64,000 bases of DNA from Photobacterium proteolyticum (GCF_001939735.1 NZ_MJIL01000095.1:79635-143634), one strand, 5' to 3'; numbered from the stretch's first letter, positions 40,140-50,082 are shown. A program made the numbers and translations. The notes: generated by a model not told the origin, from the sequence alone.

Positions 40140-42857
40140 ATGAACAAAGTCATCGATAAAAAGTTAGAGAATAACTGGCACGCTGAGGCCATCAATACCG
40201 TGTTGGATACTTTGCATGTAGATGCGGATGGTCTCTCTCGGGACGAAGCCGCAGCTCGACTCGAAACCTGCGGTCCGAATCGCTTACCGGAGCCTGTAAA
40301 GCGTAGCTCTATTGTTCGCTTTCTTCGCCATTTTCACAATATTCTTATCTATGTGCTCTTGGCCTCAGCCGTTATTACGGCATCGCTGGAGCATATGGTC
40401 GATACGTTGGTTATTTTGACCGTGGTTGTCGCCAACGCGGCCATCGGCTTCGTGCAGGAAGGTAAAGCTGAGAAGGCGATGGACGCCATCCGCCGGATGC
40501 TCGCCCTTAAGGCCTCCGTGGTGCGTGACGGAAACCGCCGTTTGATTGAAGGCGAAAGACTGGTTCCGGGAGACATTGTCTTGCTGGAGGCGGGGGACAA
40601 GGTGCCTGCCGATCTGCGCCTACTTAAGGCGCATGGCCTTAAGATACAGGAATCAATCATCACTGGTGAATCTGCACCCGTCGAGAAGAGAACACCACAA
40701 GTGGCCGCCGATGCGTCTCTTGGTGATAGGATATGCATGGCGTATAGCGGCACGCTGGTAACAAGTGGACTCGGCAGAGGCGTCGTCGTCGCAACGGGCT
40801 GTGATACTGAGATTGGCCGCATCAGCGGTATGCTTTCCACTGTCGAGACACTTACCACTCCGCTTGTGCTGCAGATGAACGTGTTTGCGCGGTGGCTCAC
40901 CGTACTCATTTTGCTTATTGCTACGACACTTCTCGTATTCGGGTATTTCGTCCAACATTTCGCGTTCTCCGAAATGTTCATGGCGGTAGTGGGACTGTCA
41001 GTCGCCGCCATACCCGAGGGTTTACCCGCTGTCTTAACAATCACGCTGGCCGTGGGTGTCCAGGCGATGGCGCGGCGCCGTGCCATTGTCCGGCGCTTGC
41101 CCGCCATAGAAACGCTAGGCTCAGTATCGGTGATCTGCAGCGATAAGACTGGCACCCTGACACGTAACGAGATGATGGTCGCATCCGTTGTAACGCAGGC
41201 GCATATCTTCTCGTTGGAAGGTGCTGGATATGAACCGAGAGGGGTCATCAAACTCAATAACGCCACCGTAAGCGCGCGCGAACATGTGATTCTCGAAGAA
41301 CTTGGCCGTTCGGCTGCGTTGTGCAACGACGCATCGCTGCATGAACGTGACGGCGTGTGGATCGTCGAAGGTGATCCAATGGAGGGCGCCTTACTGGCTT
41401 TATCCGGCAAGATTGACATGGATATCAACGAAGAGCTTGCGGGATGGACGCGCACGGATGCTATCCCCTTTGATGCCAAGCATCGTTTCATGGCAACTCT
41501 CAACCACGACCATGAAAACAACGCGTTTATTTCCGTCAAAGGCGCACCAGAGCAGATCCTCTCCATGTGTAACGAGCAGAAAACTGTTTTCGACGGAACC
41601 GAACCTCTTGACACCGACTATTGGTACGAGAAAGCCGAATGCATTGCCGAACAGGGCCAGCGTGTGCTGGCTTTCGCGGTCAAGCCGGTTCCGCCGAAAC
41701 ATACCGTCCTCGAATTTGTTGATGTCGAGGATGGGTTAATATTACTCGGCCTGGTCGGGCTGCTCGATCCACCGCGCCCAGAAGCTATCGAAGCCGTCGC
41801 AGAATGCCAAGGCGCGGGAATACGCGTGAAGATGATCACCGGGGATCACAGGGGAACAGCCGCCGCTATCGGCAGGCAAATCGGGCTACAAAACCCCGAT
41901 GCGGTGCTGACCGGCTCTGATATTGATGGCATGGACGATTCTGCGCTCACCGCCGCCATTCTCGAAACCGATATATTCGCCCGCACAAGTCCCGAGCACA
42001 AACTCAGGCTGGTAATGGCGTTGCAGTTGCACGGCTTGTCCGTCGCCATGACCGGAGACGGGGTAAACGATGCGCCTGCGCTCAAACGCGCCGATGTGGG
42101 CATTGCTATGGGGATGAAAGGCAGCGAGACGGCTAAGGAAGCATCAGAGTTTGTTCTGGCAGATGATAATTTTGCCTCGATAGTTGCCGCAGTACGCGAG
42201 GGGCGAACGGTCTACGACAACATCAAGAAAGTCATCAGTTGGACCTTACCGACCAATGCAGGTGAAGCTTTGACAATCGTTGTCGCACTGCTTTTCGGCA
42301 TGACCCTGCCGATTACCCCAATACAGATCCTCTGGGTCAACCTGATCACCGCTATCACGTTGGGTATCGCTTTGGCGTTTGAGCCGACGGAGGCGGACAC
42401 CATGAATCGACCGCCGAGACCAAAGAACGAACCGCTTCTTACCGGAGAACTGGCATGGCATATCGTGCTGGTGTCGGTGCTATTTCTTGGTGGCGTATTC
42501 GGTATGTTCACCTATGCGGTAGACCGGGGGTATTCGCTCGAACTAGCGCGCACCATCGCACTGAACACGCTAGTCGTTATGGAGATATTTCACCTGTTCT
42601 TTATTCGAAACATCTACGGCACATCGCTCACATGGATGGCTGTGCGCGGTACGAAGGTGGTTTGGTCTACGGTCATCGGCGTTACCGTTGCTCAGTTCGC
42701 CATTACCTTCTTACCGCCACTTCAGGAGTTGTTCGGTACCCGGACCGTACCTTTTTTCGACGGAGTGCTTATCGTCGGCGTAGGTGTCATGTTGTTCGCG
42801 ATCATAGAAACCGAAAAGCAGCTTCGTCTGCGTTTGCATGAATTGCGAGCGATGTGA
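40140..42857 (+). CDS. P-type cation-transporting ATPase, P2-like
   Basis: The 905-residue pump has ten membrane segments. The actuator motif is TGES, the phosphorylated aspartate is in CSDKTGTLT, and the hinge is MTGDGVNDAPALKRADVG. Helix 4 has AAIPEGLPAVLTI, as in Ca2+ and Na+/K+ pumps. In helix 6 the SERCA-type N-x-x-T-D reads NLITA, so one calcium ligand is missing and the ion is uncertain. The gene is visibly GC-richer than its neighbours and contains long shadow frames, signs of transfer. It starts 183 bp after umuC with GGAGCATAGGCA before the ATG. Confidence 0.92.
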   Translation: MNKVIDKKLENNWHAEAINTVLDTLHVDADGLSRDEAAARLETCGPNRLPEPVKRSSIVRFLRHFHNILIYVLLASAVITASLEHMVDTLVILTVVVANAAIGFVQEGKAEKAMDAIRRMLALKASVVRDGNRRLIEGERLVPGDIVLLEAGDKVPADLRLLKAHGLKIQESIITGESAPVEKRTPQVAADASLGDRICMAYSGTLVTSGLGRGVVVATGCDTEIGRISGMLSTVETLTTPLVLQMNVFARWLTVLILLIATTLLVFGYFVQHFAFSEMFMAVVGLSVAAIPEGLPAVLTITLAVGVQAMARRRAIVRRLPAIETLGSVSVICSDKTGTLTRNEMMVASVVTQAHIFSLEGAGYEPRGVIKLNNATVSAREHVILEELGRSAALCNDASLHERDGVWIVEGDPMEGALLALSGKIDMDINEELAGWTRTDAIPFDAKHRFMATLNHDHENNAFISVKGAPEQILSMCNEQKTVFDGTEPLDTDYWYEKAECIAEQGQRVLAFAVKPVPPKHTVLEFVDVEDGLILLGLVGLLDPPRPEAIEAVAECQGAGIRVKMITGDHRGTAAAIGRQIGLQNPDAVLTGSDIDGMDDSALTAAILETDIFARTSPEHKLRLVMALQLHGLSVAMTGDGVNDAPALKRADVGIAMGMKGSETAKEASEFVLADDNFASIVAAVREGRTVYDNIKKVISWTLPTNAGEALTIVVALLFGMTLPITPIQILWVNLITAITLGIALAFEPTEADTMNRPPRPKNEPLLTGELAWHIVLVSVLFLGGVFGMFTYAVDRGYSLELARTIALNTLVVMEIFHLFFIRNIYGTSLTWMAVRGTKVVWSTVIGVTVAQFAITFLPPLQELFGTRTVPFFDGVLIVGVGVMLFAIIETEKQLRLRLHELRAM

Positions 42858-43012
42858 GTGAGTGTCATTACGTACTTATAATAAAAGCGGTTATATTTTC
42901 ATTAACTTATAACCATTTTGAATTTTATAGACACAAAGGGTATTTTTCTTTTCCCCCGAACCTTTCCGATAATGTAGCCAAATAGATATGCCTGAGTAGG
43001 AAAAATAAGCTG

Positions 43013-43234
43013 ATGGTCAAATGGATAGGGGGAGTTCTCGCACTTGTGGGACTGTCACTAATGACATCGGGGCTAGTGAGTGCCTTGATTGATTTGGCGG
43101 CTTTTTTGCTTTTGTTGTTTGTAGTTGCGAGAAGGGCCATGAAACGGAAGGCAGAATCGGCAGAAAACACCTTTTTGGATGATGTATCAGGTGCTGAAGT
43201 TAAAAGCAAAGAGAGAATAGATATCGCACCATAG
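43013..43234 (+). CDS. small membrane protein, 73 aa
   Basis: The first 45 residues are two hydrophobic helices (WIGGVLALVGLSLMTSGLV, then LIDLAAFLLLLFVVARR); a short charged tail follows. Its stop codon is created by a 14-bp tandem duplication (43217-43244); without the second copy the frame would run on to a TAA 36 bases further. Family not recognised. A strong bidirectional terminator follows. Confidence 0.6.
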   Translation: MVKWIGGVLALVGLSLMTSGLVSALIDLAAFLLLLFVVARRAMKRKAESAENTFLDDVSGAEVKSKERIDIAP

Positions 43235-43244
43235 ATATCGCACC
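43217..43244 (+). repeat. 14-bp tandem duplication over a stop codon
   Basis: ATAGATATCGCACC occurs twice head to tail (43217-43230 and 43231-43244). Because 14 is not a multiple of three, the second copy shifts the frame and supplies the TAG stop of the small membrane protein gene. Confidence 0.9.
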
Positions 43245-43280
43245 AAGGTACCTATCAAGGTGGTAAGCGAATAATGCAAA

Positions 43281-43320
43281 AGAGAGCGAGTGTTCTGCAG
43301 GGGTAGAACACTCGCTCTCT
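43281..43320. terminator. strong bidirectional terminator
   Basis: A perfect 16-bp stem (43281-43296 with 43305-43320) has an 8-nt loop, A-rich on the left and TTTG on the right, between convergent genes. Confidence 0.85.
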
Positions 43321-43348
43321 TTGTTGAAGTATGGTCAGTCAGTCTTCG

Positions 43349-44296
43349 TTATAGCCACTGAATGTAGGTTAGCGAACCCAATCCGATACTTAACCAAAGC
43401 AAGATCCCCAACAACAGCGGCTGAAACCCGGATGCGCGCAGTTTCTGTATTGTGATCCCCGAGCCTATCAAGAACAGGCAAACAACCAATACCCGTTTGG
43501 AAACAGTAAATACCTGATCGTAGACAGGCTGAAGATCCGGAACGAAGTGGGCGAACAAAATAGCGACACAGTAAAAAACAATGAAGTAGGGAACGCCAAT
43601 CTTTTTGCTGTCACCTTTGAACATCAGCGCACTCAGAAAGGCAATCGGAATGATCCACAATGCCCGGGCCAGTTTCAATGTTGTGGCTGTCTTAAGCGCC
43701 TCATCGCCATAGGCACCGGCAGCCCCTACAACAGAAGAAGTGTCATGAATGGCGATGGCAGCCCAGGTACCAAAGGCATGCTGGCTCATCTCAAGCAGGT
43801 GGCCAAGAGCCGGAAAAACAAATAACGCAACAGAATTCAGAACAAATACCGTCGCTAACGCCAGGGAAGTTTGATCATCCCTGGCATTAATGGCTGGTGC
43901 GACGGCGGCAATGGCACTTCCGCCGCAAATGGCGGTACCGGATGCAATCAGGTGCCCGGTCTTTTGTTCGATTTTTAAAAGCTTGGTCAGCAGGTAGCCA
44001 ATGATCAGCGTGAAAAAAATCGAGGCGACGATAAGCCCCAAGCCCTGTTTGCTTGCTTCGATAGCTTGGTCAAGATGGATGCCGAAACCTAATCCAATAA
44101 TGGAGTACGACAGTAGCTTTTTGGTCAGAGAGGCCAGGTTGAAGTGCGTTGGCACCAATCCAAGGCTGGCAAGCGTGAAGCCCAAAATCAGCGCGACGGG
44201 TGAGCTTATAAAGGGAAGCAGGCAAAGCAGGGCGACAGCAAAGAAAAAATAGTCAGACGTCTGGGCGTTTTTGATGGTGTTAGAAAGCGACATCAT
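43349..44296 (-). CDS. YeiH-family putative sulfate exporter
   Basis: A 315-residue membrane protein with about ten helices. The family signature TAICGGSAIAAVAPAI is complete, as are SYSIIGLGFGIHLDQA and IAIHDTSSVVGAAG. The family (UPF0324/YeiH) is named a putative sulfate exporter on sparse evidence. It stands alone; no LysR partner (YeiE) is adjacent as in E. coli. Confidence 0.9.
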   Translation of the reverse strand: MMSLSNTIKNAQTSDYFFFAVALLCLLPFISSPVALILGFTLASLGLVPTHFNLASLTKKLLSYSIIGLGFGIHLDQAIEASKQGLGLIVASIFFTLIIGYLLTKLLKIEQKTGHLIASGTAICGGSAIAAVAPAINARDDQTSLALATVFVLNSVALFVFPALGHLLEMSQHAFGTWAAIAIHDTSSVVGAAGAYGDEALKTATTLKLARALWIIPIAFLSALMFKGDSKKIGVPYFIVFYCVAILFAHFVPDLQPVYDQVFTVSKRVLVVCLFLIGSGITIQKLRASGFQPLLLGILLWLSIGLGSLTYIQWL

Positions 44297-44410
44297 TAGT
44301 GAGTAGTTAAGAAAATCAAAGATTAGGGTGCAGCGAGTATACGCGAAAATTGAGTTAGTTAGATTTAAATATATTGATGCTAGGGTTAAGAAATACTGAA
44401 CATGTTGATA

Positions 44411-44734
44411 CTACTTCTTGACCCACCGACCTGATGCGTTTTGGTAATAATTACCGGATTTGGTTTTTTCTATGGCCTTTTGGTAGGCCAACCGACCAAC
44501 TTCCGAGCTCGTGAGGCCATGGGACACGGCAATTTTTTTGTAGCGGGCCTGGCGATGGTTGTTAACGGAGGACACAAGCTGTCGGACTTCCTGCGACGCT
44601 GTTGAGGTAACAACGGCAACATAGCCGGTGTTGGCTTCGCCAATCAAACCCTGATCCTTGGCCTGCTGTAGGTCAAGGGCGTAGGCATTGGCGGATATGA
44701 AAACAGCAAAAAATAGGACTAGAAAATTCTTCAT
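44411..44734 (-). CDS. ydbL: YdbL-family periplasmic protein (DUF1318)
   Basis: The 107-residue protein has a signal peptide of about 19 residues (ending NAYA) and the DUF1318 pattern LQQAKDQGLIGEANTGYVAV, VSSVNNHRQARYKKIA and YYQNASGRWVKK. It is the last gene of the ydbH-ynbE-ydbL order on the minus strand, 18 bp after ynbE. YdbL modulates the YdbH-YnbE phospholipid bridge in E. coli. Confidence 0.93.
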   Translation of the reverse strand: MKNFLVLFFAVFISANAYALDLQQAKDQGLIGEANTGYVAVVTSTASQEVRQLVSSVNNHRQARYKKIAVSHGLTSSEVGRLAYQKAIEKTKSGNYYQNASGRWVKK

Positions 44735-44752
44735 GGCAATCTCCCTGCCGTA

Positions 44753-44968
44753 TCAGAATACATCGTCATCGCTGAACAAGTCATCAATTTCCTTATCAAC
44801 TTTTATTCTTATTTCGTGTTCAATCTTTACATTGAGGTTTACTTCTATGGGCTTGTCTGAAGCTGTGACCTGTACCGTGGGAGTACAGCCGGAAATACCG
44901 ATCATCCCAAACATTGCTACGAATGCAAGGATTGTGAGTATGCTGAAAAGTTTTAGCTGAATATCCAT
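44753..44968 (-). CDS. ynbE: YnbE-family outer-membrane lipoprotein
   Basis: The 71-residue lipoprotein has a hydrophobic signal and lipobox ISGC (Cys28), followed by TPTVQVTASDKPIEVNLNVK, the typical short YnbE body. YnbE stacks with the C-terminus of YdbH at the outer membrane to extend the groove for phospholipids. It lies 48 bp after ydbH. Confidence 0.93.
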   Translation of the reverse strand: MDIQLKLFSILTILAFVAMFGMIGISGCTPTVQVTASDKPIEVNLNVKIEHEIRIKVDKEIDDLFSDDDVF

Positions 44969-45016
44969 GAGCTACGACCATTCTTAGCTATCATGTTAAA
45001 CAAAAGCGCAATAATG

Positions 45017-48000
45017 CTACTCATCTAAACCAAGCTGCTTTAAAAATTGACCTTCCAGCTTTGATGAATTTATCGCATTCAATGTCTTTATAAGTGCTGG
45101 AATGTCGTCTTCAATGTTCAGGTTTATATATATCGGCCGTCCATTTTGAAAATCAGGATTGTAGCCTTTAAACCGCGAACTAGCGTTTAATTGTCCTTCT
45201 TTAGAATAGTCTATATCAACGGCCAGCGAGTCATATTTATAATTTTTGAGAATCTTACTAATCACCATTAGGCTATTTTCTCCGGCCGCCTCGACATTCC
45301 TGTCGATGGCTGAGCCCTCCTGGTACCGCAGCACGCCTCCCGGGAATCGCGAGTGAAGTTTACCGTTTTGAATGGCCGGTAGGCCGTTTTGGATCGACAG
45401 GGGAAAGCTGCCATCCAGGGTGCCAGTAAGCTCAACGTCATTAGGCTCAATAGCTTGTATGAGCTTTTCCAGGTCCAGGCGATGAACAAGAATAGGAATG
45501 TGGGGAATGTTCGTCAGCGACGAGCTGGTTACGCCGTGGGTGCTGATGGAGCCACCGAGTAGATAGGCGCTGGCACGGTGGAGAGCATAGTGGTTATTTC
45601 CGGTATCAAATTCGATCAGGGCAAAAATGTTTTCGAGTAAAACGCCAGCATGTAACAGGCCTGCATGGAGGCTGACAGGGTACGTTGAACGAACCCCTTC
45701 AGGAGTGAGTACAGCATTAAAAGAAACATTGAGATCGGCAAAATGAAACCCGTGTATATACCCGCCCAAACCATCGGCAAAGACGGCAAAGTCGCCAGTT
45801 AGCTTGCCCTTGTTAAGCAGCAGGTCAGCATTAAAACTCACTTTCCCACTATTGAGATCGTACTTGATTGGCAGCCGTGGCAAATAGTGTTTTTTTAAAC
45901 TTCGCTTTGTATCAAAGGTAATGTCATTACGGTGTAACTTTATTTTGGTCTGATCGCGCAGCAAATCAGACTTTATCGAAAACTTGGCTAATTGCGCTTT
46001 GATAGCACTGTTTAAGACGCCGGAAATACTGAATGTCTCGGGCTCAAGAGCCAGTGTTCCCTGGCTACTGAAAGGAGGCAGACGCTGGTTGTTCTGCTTA
46101 AGATTGAGGCTGGTCTGGTAGTGGGTTGTTATATTCAACTGTCCGTTTGAATGTCGAAGCATGGCATCTTTGAGAGCGAGTGTAAGTTTGGCATCGTACT
46201 TCTGTACTGGCAGTTGCTTTTTGTTGCGCAGAAGCCGCTTTCGAAACTGGGCGGAAACAGCTTCCTCGGTGATCAGTTTTTCGCCGTAGAAGTCACTGGT
46301 AAGTAGGATTTCGGCATCAGGTGCTAGTTGTAGCTTAAGTTGAGGTGGAGAGTCGTGCTCGAAAGATTGTGACAACTCAATACTGCCAGCCTGAAGTGAT
46401 AAGTCAGTAGCCTGAGAGTGGATAAATGAGGGATCAATTGTTGCACCAACAGGCAGTACCGCTTGGGCGACGTTGAATCGATTTTGCTGAAATTGCAATG
46501 TCAGGTTTGTCGAAGACCAGTTCAGATCAACGTCACTGGAAGCAGAAATTGTATCTAGCTGGCTATCGATAGTCGGGAAAAGCTGCTGAATTCGGGACTG
46601 AAAATGGGCTGAGCTGTTACATTGTAACGAGTTGGATGGATGGTGCCGGTCAAACTTGATAGAGCAATATAGCTTCTTGAAGAGTAAAGAAAAAAAGGTG
46701 TCATGCCGGGGGCTTTCCATCGCGATCTCTTCACTGGGTTCGCTGAGTTCAAATATCAGCTTTTCATCTTGATACAGTGCATCAAAGGTCAGTGTTCCGT
46801 CAGTGCTGAAGGACAGGGTCGAGACGGTAGCCTTTGTCTCTGGGCTGTCTGGCGAATTGTGCATAGGGTGCTGAAACGTATACTGGTTTAGATCTACCTT
46901 GATGTGACGAGGTAACGTAATTGTGATCTGATACTGCGCTTTAGTAATGCTGTCCAGGCTTCTTGAAAGCGTCTCTGTGGGAGAAAGTTCTTGATTAGAA
47001 TTAGATGACTGGCTTGCTGGAGTGTCGGCTGTGGTTGTTATGGTGCTTGCGGAGTCTTGGCTGAACGCCGTCTGTGTGGCTTGGATAGTCAGCGGCTCAC
47101 TAAGGCTCGCATTAGGCATACCGTAAAGCTTAAGCCTGTCGGTTAGCTCTTTGGTGTGTTGGAAGTCCGCGTGGCAATTAAGAGACGTTGGCAATGGACT
47201 GGAAAAATGGAGCTTGGCAAGGCATTGCAGCTTGTTTCCTTTCGGCCCGGCGATCGTGCCGGAAAAATGCGCGTCTTGTTCATTGATATGTTCGACAAGC
47301 ACGTCAATGTCATAGGGGTCAGGCCCGAGCGCTTTTCCGACCAATTTTAGCCTGGCTTTTTTATCGGGTTTATTCATTCGCTTTTTTGGGGTCTCGAGTA
47401 CCAGCAGAGAATGAATGATTAATTCACCGTAGTTGAAATCATGGATCTTAAGTTTACGTAGTGGGAGTAAAGAGAGTTTGGCGATTGCTCGTCCCAGGTG
47501 AAGGCCCTGATTGGTGTTATCCGGTTTTTCGATGAACTCTGGCAACTGGCTGGGTTGATCAAGCCAGAGGCTGTCTGCTGTCAGTTTAATTGTGTTTTCA
47601 GCATGTTTGAGATCCAACCCGAGGGCTATGTTCTTTCCCTGTTGGGTGTAACTCTGTGTGACAGTCGGCCATTTGGGCTTAAGTGTGGTGACATGGACAG
47701 AGAGCGGCGTATTGTATGGCTGCCAACTGATAGAAAAATTAGCCTTGTCGAACTCAAAAGGATATTGGTTAGCTGCTTTGTCGCCCGGGATCAGAAGGTT
47801 GAGAGCACCATGCCTGATATAGCCACTAATGACCACGGCAGGCTGCGTCGTTAAAACAAGGTCTATATCTTCAATCTGCTGTTTGACGGCTGTATTGTTG
47901 TGATCGAAAAGAGAAGCTTCGATTGTATTGGCATGGGCGCTAAAGACATAAGGCTCCGACAGGTCGGTGAAGTTAAAGGCTGTGTCTTTCAAAGTGAGGG

Positions 48001-48391
48001 CACTTAATCTAATCCCTTGTTGTTTCAGGGCGTTCAGTACGTCGGGAGAAAGGCGAACTTCAGTCTGCTTTGAAAACAAACGCCATGATGAGTTGGAGAT
48101 AGCACTGTCTTTGTTGACAAAATGTTCTAAGGAAAGCTTGCGTAGTGTTAGCGCGTTTCGGTTGATAGAGATGGATACTTCATCAACGACTAGCCCCTGA
48201 TTAAAACTGATGCCGGAGAGCGCGTTAATCTCAATGCCTTTTGAGGCTAGCCATGGTGGAATGATAACGGCGGGAATGATGAGAACACATAACATCACAA
48301 ACAAACCATAAAGAAAAAGACGTTTTCTTCGGCTTCGTATTTTTCTTTTGGAGATGGTCACGGAGGGCCGTGGGTTCTCTGTTTCATTCAT
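45017..48391 (-). CDS. ydbH: YdbH, AsmA-like intermembrane phospholipid transport protein
   Basis: A 1124-residue protein anchored in the inner membrane by one N-terminal helix after a basic stretch (KRKIRSRRKRLFLYGLFVML). The long remainder is a repeated beta-strand groove that spans the periplasm, ending in the DctA-YdbH domain (about residues 880-1120; ANTIRGVLRYQEG-like GGVLRYQEG and DYSKEGQLNASSRFKGYNP). Together with TamB and YhdP homologues it carries phospholipids to the outer membrane. Here it is somewhat longer than E. coli YdbH (879 residues), with a Ser/Thr-rich insert at about residue 440-470. It starts the ydbH-ynbE-ydbL operon. Confidence 0.92.
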   Translation of the reverse strand: MNETENPRPSVTISKRKIRSRRKRLFLYGLFVMLCVLIIPAVIIPPWLASKGIEINALSGISFNQGLVVDEVSISINRNALTLRKLSLEHFVNKDSAISNSSWRLFSKQTEVRLSPDVLNALKQQGIRLSALTLKDTAFNFTDLSEPYVFSAHANTIEASLFDHNNTAVKQQIEDIDLVLTTQPAVVISGYIRHGALNLLIPGDKAANQYPFEFDKANFSISWQPYNTPLSVHVTTLKPKWPTVTQSYTQQGKNIALGLDLKHAENTIKLTADSLWLDQPSQLPEFIEKPDNTNQGLHLGRAIAKLSLLPLRKLKIHDFNYGELIIHSLLVLETPKKRMNKPDKKARLKLVGKALGPDPYDIDVLVEHINEQDAHFSGTIAGPKGNKLQCLAKLHFSSPLPTSLNCHADFQHTKELTDRLKLYGMPNASLSEPLTIQATQTAFSQDSASTITTTADTPASQSSNSNQELSPTETLSRSLDSITKAQYQITITLPRHIKVDLNQYTFQHPMHNSPDSPETKATVSTLSFSTDGTLTFDALYQDEKLIFELSEPSEEIAMESPRHDTFFSLLFKKLYCSIKFDRHHPSNSLQCNSSAHFQSRIQQLFPTIDSQLDTISASSDVDLNWSSTNLTLQFQQNRFNVAQAVLPVGATIDPSFIHSQATDLSLQAGSIELSQSFEHDSPPQLKLQLAPDAEILLTSDFYGEKLITEEAVSAQFRKRLLRNKKQLPVQKYDAKLTLALKDAMLRHSNGQLNITTHYQTSLNLKQNNQRLPPFSSQGTLALEPETFSISGVLNSAIKAQLAKFSIKSDLLRDQTKIKLHRNDITFDTKRSLKKHYLPRLPIKYDLNSGKVSFNADLLLNKGKLTGDFAVFADGLGGYIHGFHFADLNVSFNAVLTPEGVRSTYPVSLHAGLLHAGVLLENIFALIEFDTGNNHYALHRASAYLLGGSISTHGVTSSSLTNIPHIPILVHRLDLEKLIQAIEPNDVELTGTLDGSFPLSIQNGLPAIQNGKLHSRFPGGVLRYQEGSAIDRNVEAAGENSLMVISKILKNYKYDSLAVDIDYSKEGQLNASSRFKGYNPDFQNGRPIYINLNIEDDIPALIKTLNAINSSKLEGQFLKQLGLDE

Positions 48392-48749
48392 GAATCATCA
48401 AAACTGCCTGGTTTGAGAATATACACGAGCACATATGAACGGTTGTTTCCATACCGTCTACTTTCTCTAAGCATAAGCCGTAAAACAAAAAAGCGTGAAA
48501 AAATAATCACCTAACTGTTCTAAAAAAAACACACTGAAATTAAACTTTTTTTTATTGTTTTTTTCGCTGCAAATGCCCGACAACCAATAAGTATTACAAT
48601 TCTCGATAGAGATGATCCTCTGCAAATTGTATGACTCACAGTGATAGTTGCTGATGGGTAGAGAGGCAGGCTTGATCATTGAGGATAAAACTGCGAGAAA
48701 TTGGAGGGCAAAAATACTATTAGAACAATAAAATCATCAGGATGTGATT
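48392..48749. other. intergenic promoter region, ydbH and NRAMP-like genes divergent
   Basis: This 358-bp AT-rich gap contains T- and A-runs near 48525-48565 and no gene that I can support. Promoters for both divergent genes should be here. A weak frame at 48467-48679 on the minus strand looks non-coding. Confidence 0.5.
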
Positions 48750-50027
48750 ATGTCTGACACAGCGTCAATTCAAACATCTGCCGAAGGCGGCAGTAGTATA
48801 AAACAACTTATTCAATCTTTGGGCCCGGGTATCATGATGGCAGCTGCGGCAGTCGGTGGTTCACACCTTGTCGCATCAACAAAAGCTGGCGCTATTTATG
48901 GCTGGCAGCTGGCCGGACTGATCTTACTGGTAAACCTGTTTAAATACCCATTCTTCCGTGCTGGGGTCCAATATACGATGGGAACGGGAAATAGCCTAAT
49001 TCAGGGCTACGACAGCATGGGACGCAGTTACCTTTGGATTTTTACCGGGCTGAGCCTTATATCAGCCATCGTCAATACGGCGGCATTATTGCTGTTTAGC
49101 GCGAGTCTACTTGGTTACTTCCTGCCGGGTACGCTTTCTCTGCCGGTATTGTCGGCCATAGTTGCGGCTGCCTGTCTGAGCATTTTGTTTGCAGGTCATT
49201 ACAAGGCACTGGACGGCTTGTCAAAAATAATCATGGCAGTACTTGTGATTGCAACCTTGTCTGCGGTGGTTATTGCGGCTGGTAACGGAAGTGCAGCTTC
49301 TGCAGATTTTGAGGCGCCTTCAGCCTGGTCAATCGCTTCTATTGGCTTCATCGTTATTATGATGGGGTGGATGCCAGCACCGATTGAAATCTCGTGCCTG
49401 ACTTCGCTTTGGCTCAAGAGTCAGCAGAAAGAGCAAAAGGTAACGGCACAATCGGCGCTGTTTGATTTTAATGTTGGCTATATCGGAACCGCTATTTTGG
49501 CCATTATCTTTCTGTCACTGGGGGCACTGGTTCTTCATGGTACAGGTACAGAACTAAAAAGTTCGGGCATTGGTTTCTCGCACCAGCTAGTTGGCTTGTA
49601 TGCCTCGACGATTGGAGAGTGGTCTCGTTACCTTATTGCGGTTATTGCCTTCTTCTGTATTTTCGGTAGTACGATTACTGTTATTGATGGTTATTCGCGT
49701 GCGCTGGCGGAATCTCAATTGTTGCTTCAGAAAAAGCCACTGGATCAGCGCCGCTATCACAATACCTGGATGGTTGTCGTCAGTGCTGCTGCAATGGGCA
49801 TCATTGTGTTCTTTAGCTCGGCGTTGATGCCATTGCTTAATTTCGCCATGGTGCTGGCCTTTATGACAACCCCTGTATTTGCATTACTGAACTATCGTCT
49901 GGTGGCCAAAACAGCTTTACCGAAAGCCTTGCAGTGGAGCCGTACGATGAAGGTGCTGTCTTGGGCTGGCTTGACGTATCTGTTTGGTTTCCTGGCTGTG
50001 TTTATTTGGTGGAAGTGGTTGATGTAG
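48750..50027 (+). CDS. NRAMP-related transporter lacking the canonical metal motifs
   Basis: The ATG at 48750 has AGGA seven bases upstream; 425 residues, about eleven helices. The fold resembles NRAMP Mn2+/Fe2+ symporters, starting GPGIMMAAAAVGGSHLVAST. In true NRAMPs this helix carries DPGN, here GGSH, and the helix-6 MPH reads MPAP (GWMPAPIEIS). Both metal ligand pairs are therefore replaced, so manganese transport by the usual mechanism is unlikely; the substrate may be another cation or something else. A terminator follows at 50083-50109. Confidence 0.82.
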   Translation: MSDTASIQTSAEGGSSIKQLIQSLGPGIMMAAAAVGGSHLVASTKAGAIYGWQLAGLILLVNLFKYPFFRAGVQYTMGTGNSLIQGYDSMGRSYLWIFTGLSLISAIVNTAALLLFSASLLGYFLPGTLSLPVLSAIVAAACLSILFAGHYKALDGLSKIIMAVLVIATLSAVVIAAGNGSAASADFEAPSAWSIASIGFIVIMMGWMPAPIEISCLTSLWLKSQQKEQKVTAQSALFDFNVGYIGTAILAIIFLSLGALVLHGTGTELKSSGIGFSHQLVGLYASTIGEWSRYLIAVIAFFCIFGSTITVIDGYSRALAESQLLLQKKPLDQRRYHNTWMVVVSAAAMGIIVFFSSALMPLLNFAMVLAFMTTPVFALLNYRLVAKTALPKALQWSRTMKVLSWAGLTYLFGFLAVFIWWKWLM

Positions 50028-50082
50028 CACGATAGGCTGTTTTCGAAATCCAGACCAAAATCAAACAAATACCAATGACTAT

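Noticed and set aside
40349..41614. Long open frame (421 codons) antisense to the P-type ATPase gene
   Set aside because: It is Ser/Thr-rich with no domain, and arises because the ATPase gene is GC-rich; the sense frame has full P-type motifs.
48467..48679. 70-codon minus-strand frame in the ydbH/NRAMP gap
   Set aside because: Random composition with no start signal, located in an AT-rich promoter region.
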